From contig JAJDDV010000029.1 in assembly GCA_029260135.1 (NCBI GenBank), forward strand, positions 1 to 49,698: a stretch of 49,698 nucleotides of DNA, written 5' to 3'. A program made the translations under genes and the position numbers. The notes beneath the pieces are model-generated. The model did not search any database, was not told the DNA's origin, and saw nothing but the letters and a program-made list of their open reading frames with translations. Source of the DNA: Phycisphaerae bacterium. GTDB lineage: Bacteria > Planctomycetota > Phycisphaerae > UBA1845. Shown in pieces: positions 1-9,859 of this stretch (position 1 is its first letter; each line of letters opens with the position of its first letter).

Positions 1-1283
1 TTGAAAAGATGCTCTACGACCAGGCCCTCGTCAGCTCCATCTTCCTCGACGCCTTCCAGATCTCCAAGAATCCGCTCTACCATAGAACAGCCGCCGACAT
101 TTTCGACTATGTCCTGACCGACCTCCAGTCGCCCGAGGGCGGGTTCTACTCCGCCAGAGACGCCGACAGCGACGGACTCGAGGGAGCCTTCTACATCTGG
201 ACCCTCGAGCAGGTGACAAGCCTTCTGGGAGAGGAAGACGGGAAGCTGTTCTGCGCCTACTACGACGTCACCAAAACCGGAAACTGGTTTGAAAGCCGCG
301 GACACGCACCCGCCGGTCCCAAGAACATCCTCCATATCGAGACCCCGCCCGACGCGTTCGCCAAGCGCCACGGCCTCAGCACCGACGAACTCCTGAAGCG
401 GATCAGCGGCTGGCGCACAAAACTCCTCGACGCGCGAAAGCAGCGAACCCCGCCGGGGCTCGACGACAAGGTTCTGACCGGGTGGAACGGACTCATGATC
501 GCCAGCCTCTCCAAGGGCGCCCGCGTGCTCGACGAGCCCAAATACGCCCTCGCCGCCGGCCGCGCCGCCGACTTCCTTCTCGACAAGCTCAGACGCAACG
601 GACGACTCCTCCGCACCTATCGCGATGGCCGGTCCCGCCTCACCGGATACCTCAACGACTACGCCTTCTTCATCGCCGGGCTGATCAACCTGTACGAAGC
701 CACTTTCGACCGGCGCCGGCTCGACGAAGCCCGCACACTGATGGACATCTCCATAGAGCATCACTACGACCCCGCCGGCGGAGCCTTCTTCTTCACCGCC
801 GACGACGGCGAGAAGCTCATTGCCCGCTCCAAGCAGCCCCACGACGGCGCCATCCCCTCCGGAAACTCCATCCACGCCATGAACCTGTTGAGGCTCGCCA
901 TCCTGCTCGACCGCAAGGACTACCGCGAAAAAGCCGACAAGATGTTCCGAGCCTTCTCAACCGCCGCGTCGCAGTCCCCCACCGCGTTCGAGGCGCTCCT
1001 CTGCGCCGTTGATTTCGCCTCCGACCGCGTCAAGGAAATCGCCCTCATCGGAGACCCGGCAGACCCGGCCACCGCCGCCCTGACGCGCGCCGTCTACGAT
1101 CGCTACGTCCCCAACAAAGTCGTCGTCGGCGCCGATGACGTCCAGTCCGAATCGACGATCCCACTCCTCAAGGCCAAGACCCGCAGGAACGCACGTCCCA
1201 CCGCCTACGTCTGCGAGCACTACCGCTGCCGGCGACCCGTCAATTCACCCCTCGAACTCGCCAAACAGCTCGATGCAAAGTAG
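1..1283 (+). CDS. YyaL/DUF255 thioredoxin-domain protein, C-terminal part (5' end outside window)
   Basis: The reading frame is already open at base 1 and the first residues are EKMLYDQ, matching the conserved FEKMLYDQ motif in the middle of the YyaL/SPATA20 family (DUF255). The N-terminal thioredoxin-like domain therefore lies outside the window. What is visible is the C-terminal (alpha/alpha)6-barrel part, about 426 residues, with family features such as GGFYSARDADS, the DDKVLTGWNGLMI stretch and a TGYLNDYAFF segment. Full-length members are usually about 650-700 residues, so roughly 250 residues are missing. The biochemical role of the family is poorly known; a soluble cytoplasmic location is expected. 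The internal ATG at 9 is not the start. The gene ends with TAG at 1281-1283 and is followed by a 12-bp palindrome at 1294-1305. Confidence 0.9.
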   Translation, partial: EKMLYDQALVSSIFLDAFQISKNPLYHRTAADIFDYVLTDLQSPEGGFYSARDADSDGLEGAFYIWTLEQVTSLLGEEDGKLFCAYYDVTKTGNWFESRGHAPAGPKNILHIETPPDAFAKRHGLSTDELLKRISGWRTKLLDARKQRTPPGLDDKVLTGWNGLMIASLSKGARVLDEPKYALAAGRAADFLLDKLRRNGRLLRTYRDGRSRLTGYLNDYAFFIAGLINLYEATFDRRRLDEARTLMDISIEHHYDPAGGAFFFTADDGEKLIARSKQPHDGAIPSGNSIHAMNLLRLAILLDRKDYREKADKMFRAFSTAASQSPTAFEALLCAVDFASDRVKEIALIGDPADPATAALTRAVYDRYVPNKVVVGADDVQSESTIPLLKAKTRRNARPTAYVCEHYRCRRPVNSPLELAKQLDAK

Positions 1284-1393
1284 AATGCTCAAGCGCCACG
1301 TGGCGAGTTACCGATAGGCAGTGCGCGGACCCGGTTCGCCCGACCGCAAGTCGCCTCGTAGCGCACAATCCACTGGCCAAGAGGCTCGAACGG

Positions 1394-2338
1394 ATGATCG
1401 GCCTTTTCACAATCGTTGTAGCATGCCTCGGCACTCAGCCGGAACCCACAGCGGAGGAGTTGCTCAACGCACTGCGCCGCAAGCGCCCAGCCACCCACGT
1501 CATCCAACCCGCCAGTGCCTTGAATCAAGACGCGAGCTCGTCCCGCGAGCTTCTGTTCCCCGAAGGTTTCTCCGTGGTCGAACAGACAGGATCGCTGACA
1601 ACGGACGGCCAGTGGTGGACTTTCGTATCCGACACCATGGATGACATCGGCCCCACAAAGCTCCTGCCCAATATCCACCTCGAGACCATGGTCATGACGG
1701 TCGGAGGAACCGCCGACACCGTCAGGTTTAAACTCTCGGGCGAGATGACCGTGTTTGACAACGAGAACTACCTTCTCGTGTACAACGCCGTCAGAGACAG
1801 AACGCGACCCGCGGCTGGGTCGCAATCCCCCCGAGAGGCCGGGTCCACATCCCTCCCGACGACCGCCGACGTCTCCGGCAACGCTGACACGGCCAACGCG
1901 ACGTCTTCCGGCCAAGAACCGACAGTCCCCTCCGACGCCTCCGTCGATCAGGTCATCGACTCGCTGCGGAATCTCGGACCGGACGAACTCGCTCCGCTCC
2001 CGCCACCGATCGCCCCCACCAGCCCCGTCGAGCGGCGAGCCGCGGCCGGGCCCTCCGTGCTCGCTGACGGTTCGATTCTGGTCCGACGACCCGGACGACT
2101 CGTCAAGCAAAAAGAAGGGTGGACCTTCGCCTTTGAATCAGACCATCCGGACGAACCCCAACCCCCCATCGCACTGCTTCCCAACAAAAGCGTCGAACTG
2201 ATGATCCGCACTTCCGAGAGAGAGAAGAACGGTCTGGTCTTCCTCGTGACGGGCGACATCACGCTCTTCGAAGGACGCAACTATCTTCTCCCCCGCGTCG
2301 CCATCCGACGAATCGACCTCGGCAACCTCTCCAAGTAG
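1394..2338 (+). CDS. hypothetical exported protein with an internal duplication
   Basis: A 314-residue protein of no family I recognise. The N-terminus (MIGLFTIVVACLG) is short and hydrophobic and ends in VVAC, which could be a lipobox, although no basic n-region is present from this start. Two related blocks of about 70 residues are visible. Residues about 72-137 have 'WWTFVSD..LLPN..LE' and end in 'FDNENYLLVYNAVRD'. Residues about 239-310 have 'GWTFAFESD..LLPNKSVELMI' and end in 'FEGRNYLLPRVAIRR'. A Pro/Ser/Thr-rich linker joins them. In each block a 'TF.SD...LLPN' edge precedes a '(T)(V/L)F...NYLL' edge, suggesting duplicated beta-rich domains. It lies 111 bp after the YyaL-like gene on the same strand. 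The long antisense frame over it has no recognisable protein character. Confidence 0.7.
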   Translation: MIGLFTIVVACLGTQPEPTAEELLNALRRKRPATHVIQPASALNQDASSSRELLFPEGFSVVEQTGSLTTDGQWWTFVSDTMDDIGPTKLLPNIHLETMVMTVGGTADTVRFKLSGEMTVFDNENYLLVYNAVRDRTRPAAGSQSPREAGSTSLPTTADVSGNADTANATSSGQEPTVPSDASVDQVIDSLRNLGPDELAPLPPPIAPTSPVERRAAAGPSVLADGSILVRRPGRLVKQKEGWTFAFESDHPDEPQPPIALLPNKSVELMIRTSEREKNGLVFLVTGDITLFEGRNYLLPRVAIRRIDLGNLSK

Positions 2339-2812
2339 GTCTCTCGCGCCGTCCCCCGCACGCCCTTGCCGATCCCTTCCTTGCAGCGCCGTCGTCAGCC
2401 CGCCGTCCTCACCTGTTCGCCATAGCGCGTGACGATCAAGTGTACCGTGGTTCGTAGCGTGTCCCCCGCGCACGGAGGCGTTCAAGACACGAGACGGACC
2501 CCACCGATCCGCGGGACCACCCCCCCCGATGCGCGCTGCGGAACGACAGACCGGGTAGACCCTCGGCGACCCGACAACCGCCGATCGACACCGAACGCCG
2601 GAGACCTCGCGGCGCCCTCTCCACCGGACCGAAGACAATCGATCCGCGCGCAAAAAAAGGGCGAGGCCGGCGTCTGACGCGCGTCCTCACCCTTTGATTC
2701 ATCTAGGAGATTCGCCGAAGCGACTCTCGAATCCAACTTAGCCGTCAGGCCGGGACGGGTCGGCTTCAACCCGCCCCAGACCCTTCGGGCTTGTTACCAC
2801 ATCATACACGCG
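2339..2812. other. intergenic region without a gene
   Basis: A 474-bp space between two convergent genes. No frame in it has protein-like composition or a recognisable motif. The only clear element is the hairpin and T-run at 2652-2694, a terminator for the leftward giant gene. Confidence 0.6.
2652..2694 (-). terminator. intrinsic terminator of the giant Cys-rich protein gene
   Basis: Read on the minus strand, AAAGGGTGAGG pairs with CCTCGCCCTTT (one G-U wobble) around a GC-rich loop and runs into seven T residues. It lies about 120 bp past the stop codon at 2813. On the plus strand the same stem has a C-A mismatch and no T-run, so it reads as a minus-strand terminator. Confidence 0.75.
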
Positions 2813-5800
2813 TTACGGCGCCGCGCTGGTCACCGACTGCGCCGCCGGGGCGAACGGATACGGATCACCCGCGAAGGCGCCGAGAGTAGCAACGGTATCG
2901 CTGACCGTAATCTTAAGGTCAAGGAACGCGCTGGGACCGGTGTCCACACCGAGCAAGTCCATTCTCGTCTTCGACGGAGCACCGGGAGCACCAGCGAACT
3001 TCGCGAGCATGCCCAGCGTGTCGAAGACACTCACGATACCACAGGTGCTTCCCGAGCAGTCGATGTCGCGAATACATGCGCTTCCATCGCCGCACTTAAC
3101 CTCAGCCGCACGCCATTCGCCCCCGCTGAGCTCCACGGCATCGCCCCACTTGGCGGTGTGAATCGTCAACGCTACCGAGTAGCTCGCCGGGGCAGCCAAC
3201 GAGCAACTGATGTCGACCGTGTCCACCTGATACACACCGTGCGGAACGATTTCCTGACCGCGGATATGGATGACTTCTGCGCCGTAAACCGACCAGTCCA
3301 AGAAGACCGGTGCGGTCGCCAGCGTCGACGTCAGGAAGCTCCCATCGTTGCACGGAGACGCAGCAGAGCACGGATTATCAATCCCGCGACCGCCGTTCTC
3401 GCTGTACTCGATGGGGACGTCGGCCCATAGCTCGGTACCGTTCAACGCTGCAAACGCGCCGGGCAGGTCCATCAGCTTCACACGGATCGCCTCCAGACGA
3501 CCCGGGGTTCCACCCGGATGGACCGAGACGTACCGGTTCTTGATGTTCGTGACCAGCGGTCCGCCGGCGCTCTCGATCTCGTCGTACGCCGGACCCGGAC
3601 CCTTGACGCACGTGTCCGTGTCGCACGAGATCGTCATCGTACCCGCGCCCGAACCGAAACGACCCTGACTATCCGGATCGCCACCGAGGCGAACCAGGTA
3701 GCAGATACCCAGGTCGCCCTGAACCTTGAACGACGGCTCGCCGTTCGCAGCACCACACTCGGCGTCCTTACAACCACCGCCGATGAGATACGAGTTGTCA
3801 CAAACACCTCCCGGACAATCCGGGTCGCCGTCGCATTCAAGACCGACGTTCGCCCCGGCGGTGCACAGACCCAGCGGCGGAGGACACTTCGTTCGCTCAC
3901 CCAACTGATCCACGTTCGGGCAGACGGCCGTTCCGTTCGAGTACACGGCCAACACCCGGTCATGCAGCCCGTCGCCGCAAAGGTCGATGTTGAACTTGCC
4001 TTCGCAGACCGACGTGTACTGGAACCAGATGTCCTGCTCGCACTGGATGCCCGCACCCGTATCACAACCGGGATTGTCACCATAGCTCGGACGACCATCC
4101 GTCGACGAGCAGCTCGTATTGTACTGGAAATCGCGCCTTTCATACGGCACCATATCCTCACCGATCACCTCGGGAAGACCGCAGTCCTCGCGAAGCGTCG
4201 CAACACCGCCGCAACCGCCTCCCTCACCGACGTTGGCGCAGGTGATTTCCGCGCACGTCTGATCCGGATAGAAGGTCGCATTCGTGTACAGCGGATTAAT
4301 CCGACAGACGCGGGTCTGATCGTCCGGCGAGCACTCCGGCTCGCACACATCCTCCAGGCACCACTGACCGAGGCACTCGCCCCACGGCACACCCGAGGTG
4401 CAGACGCCGTCGCACTGACAGCACGCACCCGTCACAGGCGGCGGGAACTGGATCGACGGAAACGCCGGACCACCGATGCAAAACGCCACGTCGGTGGTAT
4501 AGTCGGATCGATCCTCCAGTGACCACACCTGATTATCCGGGTCGTAGTGATCCGACTCCGCAAGGTAGTACCCGTTGCCGTCTTCACTCGTCAGCCAGAA
4601 GACGTCACAGTCGTCGTAACCTTCACCGGAGAACTCGACCCAGTACTTCTGGCCGATGTTGAATCCATCCAGCGGCGGATCAAAGACCGAGGAGTACGTC
4701 CACCACCTCATGAATTCACCGCCACTGGCCTTCGCCGTAACTTCCACCGGCGCCAGCTCGTGCATCGGAACAGCCGCCGGAACACCATTGACATCCTCGT
4801 AGAACTTGATGTGGATGTTGTCCGGAGGAGGCGGTGTCTGCGACGGATCGTCCGGATCATAGCACTCGCCCACATAATCGCCGTTGAAGGCGCGATTCAG
4901 GAACGACGGATAGTAGCAGAACTGCTCGATCGCCGTACTCAGCGCAATGAAATCGTCGGCTACCTTCTGATCCGAATAGTAGATCCCGCGGTTTCGGTCA
5001 GCCGTGACGATGTACTGGCCGTTCGGACGCAGACAGTTGCCTTCCGACTCGACCGTGCAAACCGGACACGGGGGCGGCTGAAACTCGCAGCGCACGGCCC
5101 CGGCCCAACTGCGACCACCATCGCAAAGGTTCTTGGGGAACAGACCCTGCGTAACGGGATCCCGGTCCACGCAGTCGCCGGGACCCGGACCACAGCACGA
5201 ACCCGTTTCGCAGGGAGTGCCAAGGCAACTCGACCACGGAAGCTGCGTAGCACAGGTACCGCCGGTGCCGCACTCATCATCAATCGTACACTCGGTACCA
5301 TCCAGCGGATCACCGAAGTTGTCGCAGACGCCGTCCGGATAGTCCGTTCCGTCAAGCCAGGTACCGCCCGCCATGCCACAGAACAACTCGTTCGTCGTGT
5401 TACAGCCCAGCCCGGACGCGTCATTCGGATCACAGAGACCGCCGGGACACCAATCCACAAAACCCGTCACCGGGTCACATGTAAAGCCGTGCATCTCGCC
5501 GTCCACGCACGTCCCGGCTACGCAATCGCCATTGAGACAGATGGTCGGTTCCGCGTTGCAGGGCTCTCCGACCCGCGTCCCGCCGATACACACCGGCGAA
5601 CAACAGGCGGCCTCCTTACACGGGGCAACGGTGACATGGAACTGATATTGCGCTCCAGGCGGCGAGGCCGTCGTTCCCTGCGGTGCCGAGTAAATCGGAT
5701 AGTAGTACGTACCAGGGGGCAGCGTAGCGAACGTCATCCAGAGGTTGTCCCCCGGGCAGAATGGCTCGCCACGGGCAGATCCCTCCGCCCCGAAGCCCAG

Positions 5801-8800
5801 TCCAATAGGGAGCGGGACCCCTGCACTCCCGATCACGCTCTGACACGGGCAACCTCGGTACATACTCCCCCAGGCTGGACGTACCGGGTCGTTGCCCGGT
5901 CCGACTTCGCTCGTACACATGTCGACACGTAGGTCCGCACAGTCGTCGATGCGAACGGCCTCCCACCAGCCCGGATCCTGAGAAGTGCCGTTCGGATTAA
6001 AGATACCCGAACCGCAGAGTCGCGAGCATTCGCCGACATCGCCCGGAAGGTCCGTACACTGGATGTCAGGATCCGGCGCGACGTTTGGATCGCACGAGGT
6101 GCCATGATCCGACCCGCCGACACATTCACCCGTGTTCCAATCATCAAACGGAGGGATCGACGTGCCCGCCGCACCGGTGTGACCGGTGCGCGTCACGCTT
6201 GTGATCTCGCCGGCCAACGGAACCGTCAGGTCTATCAGATTCAGCGTCTCCGCCTCACGGCACGTGTTACCGCCCGACATTGTCGGCTGAACACACGAGT
6301 CTGGATCGCACGTGCTACCGAATCCCTGATCGAAGGCGCCCGGCGGACAGGTGGTCAGCCCCAGTGAGTTCAGACACGGTGTACTCGCTCCGCAATCGGC
6401 ATCCGTCACGCACGGCGTCACACCGTCGGCGCAGCGATTCTGAAACGGCGTACAATTACCGGGATCCGGCAGCCCGAGGCTGTTGACGTTGCAGCACGCC
6501 TTGAACGTACACGCCGGAAGAACCGGGTTGCACACCGGCGTTCCGCTGCAGAAGCCGACACCCAGCGGCGGGCACTCGCCGTCGTTCGCACACGCCAGTC
6601 CATCATTGAGTCCGCCGACGCACGCGAGACCCATGCAGTCGCCGCTCACATCGCAAGACTGGAACTGATCATGGCTGCAGACCTTGCACGTCGTTCCAAT
6701 GCCCTGGAATACATCACCGGAAGCCTCGCAGACCCACGGAAGCTTCAGCGTACAACCGCCGACCAGAGAGTTACAGCAGGCGCCGGTGGGATCGCTCGTC
6801 CGCGGAAGCGCCACGAATTCATACGCCAAAACGTCCGGAATCGGCGTGCAGGTACCGCCGGGGCAGTCCGGCGTAACCACGTTACACCAGAATCCGTCCC
6901 GATCGCCACCGTCACACCGACCCAAGGTATGCGCGGTCGTCGCCGCACCGTCGATCCACATCTTGTCCGGATCGTTCGTACCCTCGTCGGTGGCATCCGT
7001 CGTCATCAGGCTCACCTCACCCTGCGGACCGAAGCTGGTCGCAATGCGAATGACCCAGAAGCCGTTGTCGGGAATCGCAAGGGGAGGCTCGAAATTAACC
7101 GTATAGATCGCGGTACCGGCGGCCGCGTTGAAACCATCCGGGAAGAACACATCCTCGATGAACTGACCACTCGAATCGTAGAACGTCACCGCGAAGCGAG
7201 CCGACACCTGAACCGATGCGACGAACCGCATGAACGTCAGGTCCCAGTACGCGATTCCATTGGGATTCGGTGGAATCAGGTAATCGTCACCAAGACTCGA
7301 AAACAGACCCGCGCAGTTGCCCGCAGCGACGACCGACCCCACGACGACGCCGTAATCGCCTTGCGGTGCGATACCACTGCCGAACACCGGACACGCATCC
7401 ACCGTATTCGGATCGTCGTCGTTCACGCGCTGACAGGCATCAGCCGAGTGAAGCCACGTTCCACCTAAACCGTCGCACTCCTCAAACGACTTCCGGCTGC
7501 AAACGCCCGCGATGCAGCAACGACCCACGCCGCACTTAGGTCCCACGGCATCGCAGTTGCTGCCCGCGCATGCGAGATTATTCGCGCACGGCTTCTTCCA
7601 ATCCGGTACGGCCGCGCAGAAACCGGCGACGCAATCACTGGGGGCGGTACAAGGGGAACCGACCGAGCAGGGGTTGCCAAGTTCCGGTCCTGGACCGCAA
7701 ACGTCCTCGTTCGTGCAGGTTCCGCCCGGACCACAGGGCGCCGGACCGACGATGCACAATCCCGTGCCGCCGCCGGAGCACGCGCCATCGGGGCAGTTGG
7801 AGTCGAACTGGCAGTTGCTGCCGTCGTTGCTTCCACCGACACACGTCTTGAAATCGCAAACGTCGTTCGTGCAGACGTCATTGTCGACCTCGCACTGGGC
7901 GTCCGTGATACACGGCTCCAGACACGAGTCGCTCGACTCCTCGCAAACCTGATTCGGATCCGTGCAGAGTTCAACACCGGACACGCACGCACCCAGGGCG
8001 CAAGTCTCCAGACCGTTGCACTCCAAACCATCGTTGCACTCGGCCTCCACGACGACCATTCCCTCCGGGATCAGCGCGTTCACGCACTGAAGCGAGCCGA
8101 GAGCGGCGCAAGGGAAGAAATCGCAGGTCCCGTCGGTCACGCTCGCCGGGTTGTACCCCGCGTTCGGGCTGCAAATACCGTTGCCGTCGCCGATGCAGTT
8201 CTGACCGACCGGGCAATCGCCCGACGTCACACAAGTCGTCAGCGCAACGTCGCAGATCTTCGCATCACAGTCGGTGTTGATCGAGCACGCTTCGTCGTTC
8301 CGACCGCCGGCCGTGCAGATATCCACCGAGTTTGTGACGCAGTCCCCGTCACCGGCCCCTGGCGTGCTGTCACAGTCCACATCCGAACGGCAACCTAGCC
8401 CGAGGCGCGGACCGCCGACGCAAACGTCGTCCGCCACACCGCCGCAGCACTCCAGGTCAAAGCGGCAGGAAAGCGTGCCATTGACGCCGCCCGTGCAAGT
8501 ACCTTCGCACTCGTCAGCCGTGTCGCAACCGAAACCGTCACGCGGACCGCCGGAACAGGCGTTTTCCGAGCAACTGTCCAACGTGCAAAGGTTGCAGTCG
8601 TTGCATTGGACATCGCTGGTGCAAGGATCACCGGGAGCAGAGGCAACACCGCCAACAAGCGGCGATTCCGCCGGACCCCCGATGACCGACATACCACCGG
8701 AGTGACCGCCCAAGAAGGGCCCGTCATTTCGATAGTCCACCGTGTTCGTCGGGAGGACCCGCAATCCGCGGTCGTCCGGAATCCCTGGACCAATCAGCAA

Positions 8801-8989
8801 GGGGCTGCGGCCCTCCGTTGCCACGCCGGCGCCAACCACCGCCGATTCCTTTGCCGCGCTATCCGCGACAACATCCTTGCCCTGTCCCAACTCCGCAGAC
8901 ACCCGCCCAGCCGAAAGGCTGAACAGGAAGACGGCGGCAGCCGTGACACCTATCACGGAACACCATCGAACTACACTCAGCGATCTCAT
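2813..8989 (-). CDS. giant secreted Cys-rich repeat protein (2058 aa)
   Basis: Start ATG at 8989 with GGAGG ten bases upstream. Residues 1-32 form a signal peptide (hydrophobic AAAVFLFSL core, VSA cleavage site), so the protein is exported. Two Cys-rich motifs recur. One is about 25 residues with consensus CxGGxxxGxxC...DxxCxGGxC, at least ten copies. The other begins G(A/S/R)CC and continues to a C...GGxW...C type ending, about six copies. Between them are segments resembling beta-sandwich folds, including one around residues 1640-1800 (DIWFQYTSVC ... TMTISC) that resembles a segment of the lipoprotein at 38778. The last 242 residues (bases 2816-3541), starting KNRYVSVHPG and ending near DPYPFAP, form a module shared with the proteins at 15209 and 43499. 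A surface or matrix role is inference; no catalytic motif is visible. It stands alone between its own candidate promoter and a terminator. Confidence 0.85.
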   Translation of the reverse strand: MRSLSVVRWCSVIGVTAAAVFLFSLSAGRVSAELGQGKDVVADSAAKESAVVGAGVATEGRSPLLIGPGIPDDRGLRVLPTNTVDYRNDGPFLGGHSGGMSVIGGPAESPLVGGVASAPGDPCTSDVQCNDCNLCTLDSCSENACSGGPRDGFGCDTADECEGTCTGGVNGTLSCRFDLECCGGVADDVCVGGPRLGLGCRSDVDCDSTPGAGDGDCVTNSVDICTAGGRNDEACSINTDCDAKICDVALTTCVTSGDCPVGQNCIGDGNGICSPNAGYNPASVTDGTCDFFPCAALGSLQCVNALIPEGMVVVEAECNDGLECNGLETCALGACVSGVELCTDPNQVCEESSDSCLEPCITDAQCEVDNDVCTNDVCDFKTCVGGSNDGSNCQFDSNCPDGACSGGGTGLCIVGPAPCGPGGTCTNEDVCGPGPELGNPCSVGSPCTAPSDCVAGFCAAVPDWKKPCANNLACAGSNCDAVGPKCGVGRCCIAGVCSRKSFEECDGLGGTWLHSADACQRVNDDDPNTVDACPVFGSGIAPQGDYGVVVGSVVAAGNCAGLFSSLGDDYLIPPNPNGIAYWDLTFMRFVASVQVSARFAVTFYDSSGQFIEDVFFPDGFNAAAGTAIYTVNFEPPLAIPDNGFWVIRIATSFGPQGEVSLMTTDATDEGTNDPDKMWIDGAATTAHTLGRCDGGDRDGFWCNVVTPDCPGGTCTPIPDVLAYEFVALPRTSDPTGACCNSLVGGCTLKLPWVCEASGDVFQGIGTTCKVCSHDQFQSCDVSGDCMGLACVGGLNDGLACANDGECPPLGVGFCSGTPVCNPVLPACTFKACCNVNSLGLPDPGNCTPFQNRCADGVTPCVTDADCGASTPCLNSLGLTTCPPGAFDQGFGSTCDPDSCVQPTMSGGNTCREAETLNLIDLTVPLAGEITSVTRTGHTGAAGTSIPPFDDWNTGECVGGSDHGTSCDPNVAPDPDIQCTDLPGDVGECSRLCGSGIFNPNGTSQDPGWWEAVRIDDCADLRVDMCTSEVGPGNDPVRPAWGSMYRGCPCQSVIGSAGVPLPIGLGFGAEGSARGEPFCPGDNLWMTFATLPPGTYYYPIYSAPQGTTASPPGAQYQFHVTVAPCKEAACCSPVCIGGTRVGEPCNAEPTICLNGDCVAGTCVDGEMHGFTCDPVTGFVDWCPGGLCDPNDASGLGCNTTNELFCGMAGGTWLDGTDYPDGVCDNFGDPLDGTECTIDDECGTGGTCATQLPWSSCLGTPCETGSCCGPGPGDCVDRDPVTQGLFPKNLCDGGRSWAGAVRCEFQPPPCPVCTVESEGNCLRPNGQYIVTADRNRGIYYSDQKVADDFIALSTAIEQFCYYPSFLNRAFNGDYVGECYDPDDPSQTPPPPDNIHIKFYEDVNGVPAAVPMHELAPVEVTAKASGGEFMRWWTYSSVFDPPLDGFNIGQKYWVEFSGEGYDDCDVFWLTSEDGNGYYLAESDHYDPDNQVWSLEDRSDYTTDVAFCIGGPAFPSIQFPPPVTGACCQCDGVCTSGVPWGECLGQWCLEDVCEPECSPDDQTRVCRINPLYTNATFYPDQTCAEITCANVGEGGGCGGVATLREDCGLPEVIGEDMVPYERRDFQYNTSCSSTDGRPSYGDNPGCDTGAGIQCEQDIWFQYTSVCEGKFNIDLCGDGLHDRVLAVYSNGTAVCPNVDQLGERTKCPPPLGLCTAGANVGLECDGDPDCPGGVCDNSYLIGGGCKDAECGAANGEPSFKVQGDLGICYLVRLGGDPDSQGRFGSGAGTMTISCDTDTCVKGPGPAYDEIESAGGPLVTNIKNRYVSVHPGGTPGRLEAIRVKLMDLPGAFAALNGTELWADVPIEYSENGGRGIDNPCSAASPCNDGSFLTSTLATAPVFLDWSVYGAEVIHIRGQEIVPHGVYQVDTVDISCSLAAPASYSVALTIHTAKWGDAVELSGGEWRAAEVKCGDGSACIRDIDCSGSTCGIVSVFDTLGMLAKFAGAPGAPSKTRMDLLGVDTGPSAFLDLKITVSDTVATLGAFAGDPYPFAPAAQSVTSAAP

Positions 8990-9859
8990 CGTTCCAAGCC
9001 TCCATTAACGAGGACCCACTCTCGGTGTGCCGCGACCCAAGGATCGTCATGGCCCCGCAACACCCAAGCCTCAAACTTCCGACAAATCGTCTTAGCCGTT
9101 TCCACCGACGAAGACGCTTCTACCCATATCCTTCAACGACACCGCAATCCAAAACGCTGACAAACGGCAGGACCTTCGACCCTTCTGCCCTAAACCGACC
9201 TCGCACCAAGGGGCGCAGATCTCCAAACGCGCACCCTCACTACCCATCTTTCAAGTCAACGCCATGTACCCCGTGTCAACAGCTTCCGTTCCCACGATGC
9301 CAATGGCCGTCACCTCGACAAAGCGACCCTTCCATGTACCCCAACTCGTGCGGTCTTCACACCCAAGGGAGACGGCGCAACACGCCCTACATCCCACCCT
9401 CTATGCGCAAACCGCATGCGAACAAAGGACCCACCTTGAGCGATTTTGGCACTTTTCCCATACTTTTCGCACCCTATTGTAACGCGGATGCATCAACCTT
9501 ACAAGCGGTGCCTCCCCAAGTTTTTGGACCAAGAACACCCAGCCCCCCCACTCCACGATTTCGGCAGCCGCTGTTTTTCCCTCAGACATAACGGCCGTCA
9601 GTCTCGCTGCAATGGCTGCGCCGGCGTCCTACGCACCGAATCGAGTCCTCGACGCAGTCGATGCACGTACAACCACGATAACCGCTACAAACCGAAGCGG
9701 TAGCCGTGCGACTCGGACGATGACAACAAAAGACAGCGATCATGATCGCCCGCGATGCTCCCCCCCCCCGCCGGGAGGACCCGGACGCGCCAATGGAACC
9801 AGCATCCACAGTGCAACAAGAAAGCGACAACTGCCACTGCACGCGACGAGCCCTGTCGA
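8990..9859. other. long intergenic/leader region
   Basis: 870 bp without a convincing gene. On the minus strand it holds a good sigma-70-like promoter (9476-9504), which would give the giant gene a leader of about 480 nt. The 9300-9580 part is visibly richer in A and T than the surroundings. Open frames on both strands lack ribosome binding sites and protein-like composition. A GGAGG sequence ten bases before the ATG at 8989 is the ribosome binding site of the giant gene. Confidence 0.5.
9476..9504 (-). promoter_or_regulatory. putative sigma-70 promoter for the giant Cys-rich gene
   Basis: On the minus strand TTGTAA (4/6 to the -35 consensus) and TACAAT (5/6 to the -10 consensus) are separated by exactly 17 bases. 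Transcription would start near 9469 and run toward the start codon at 8989. This is sequence resemblance only. Confidence 0.4.

Noticed and set aside
1289..2110. 273-codon minus-strand frame opposite the two-repeat protein
   Set aside because: Composition is Gly/Arg-rich as expected from the antisense of a GC-rich gene; no ribosome binding site or family motif, while the plus-strand frame shows an internal duplication.
9401..9589. 62-codon minus-strand ORF (MSEGKTAAAEIVEWG...) in the leader of the giant gene
   Set aside because: It looks partly protein-like, but there is no ribosome binding site, no homology I can recognise, and the putative promoter at 9476-9504 lies inside it.
9025..9591. 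188-codon plus-strand ORF
   Set aside because: Pro/Arg/Ser-rich low-complexity translation with no motif or ribosome binding site; a shadow.
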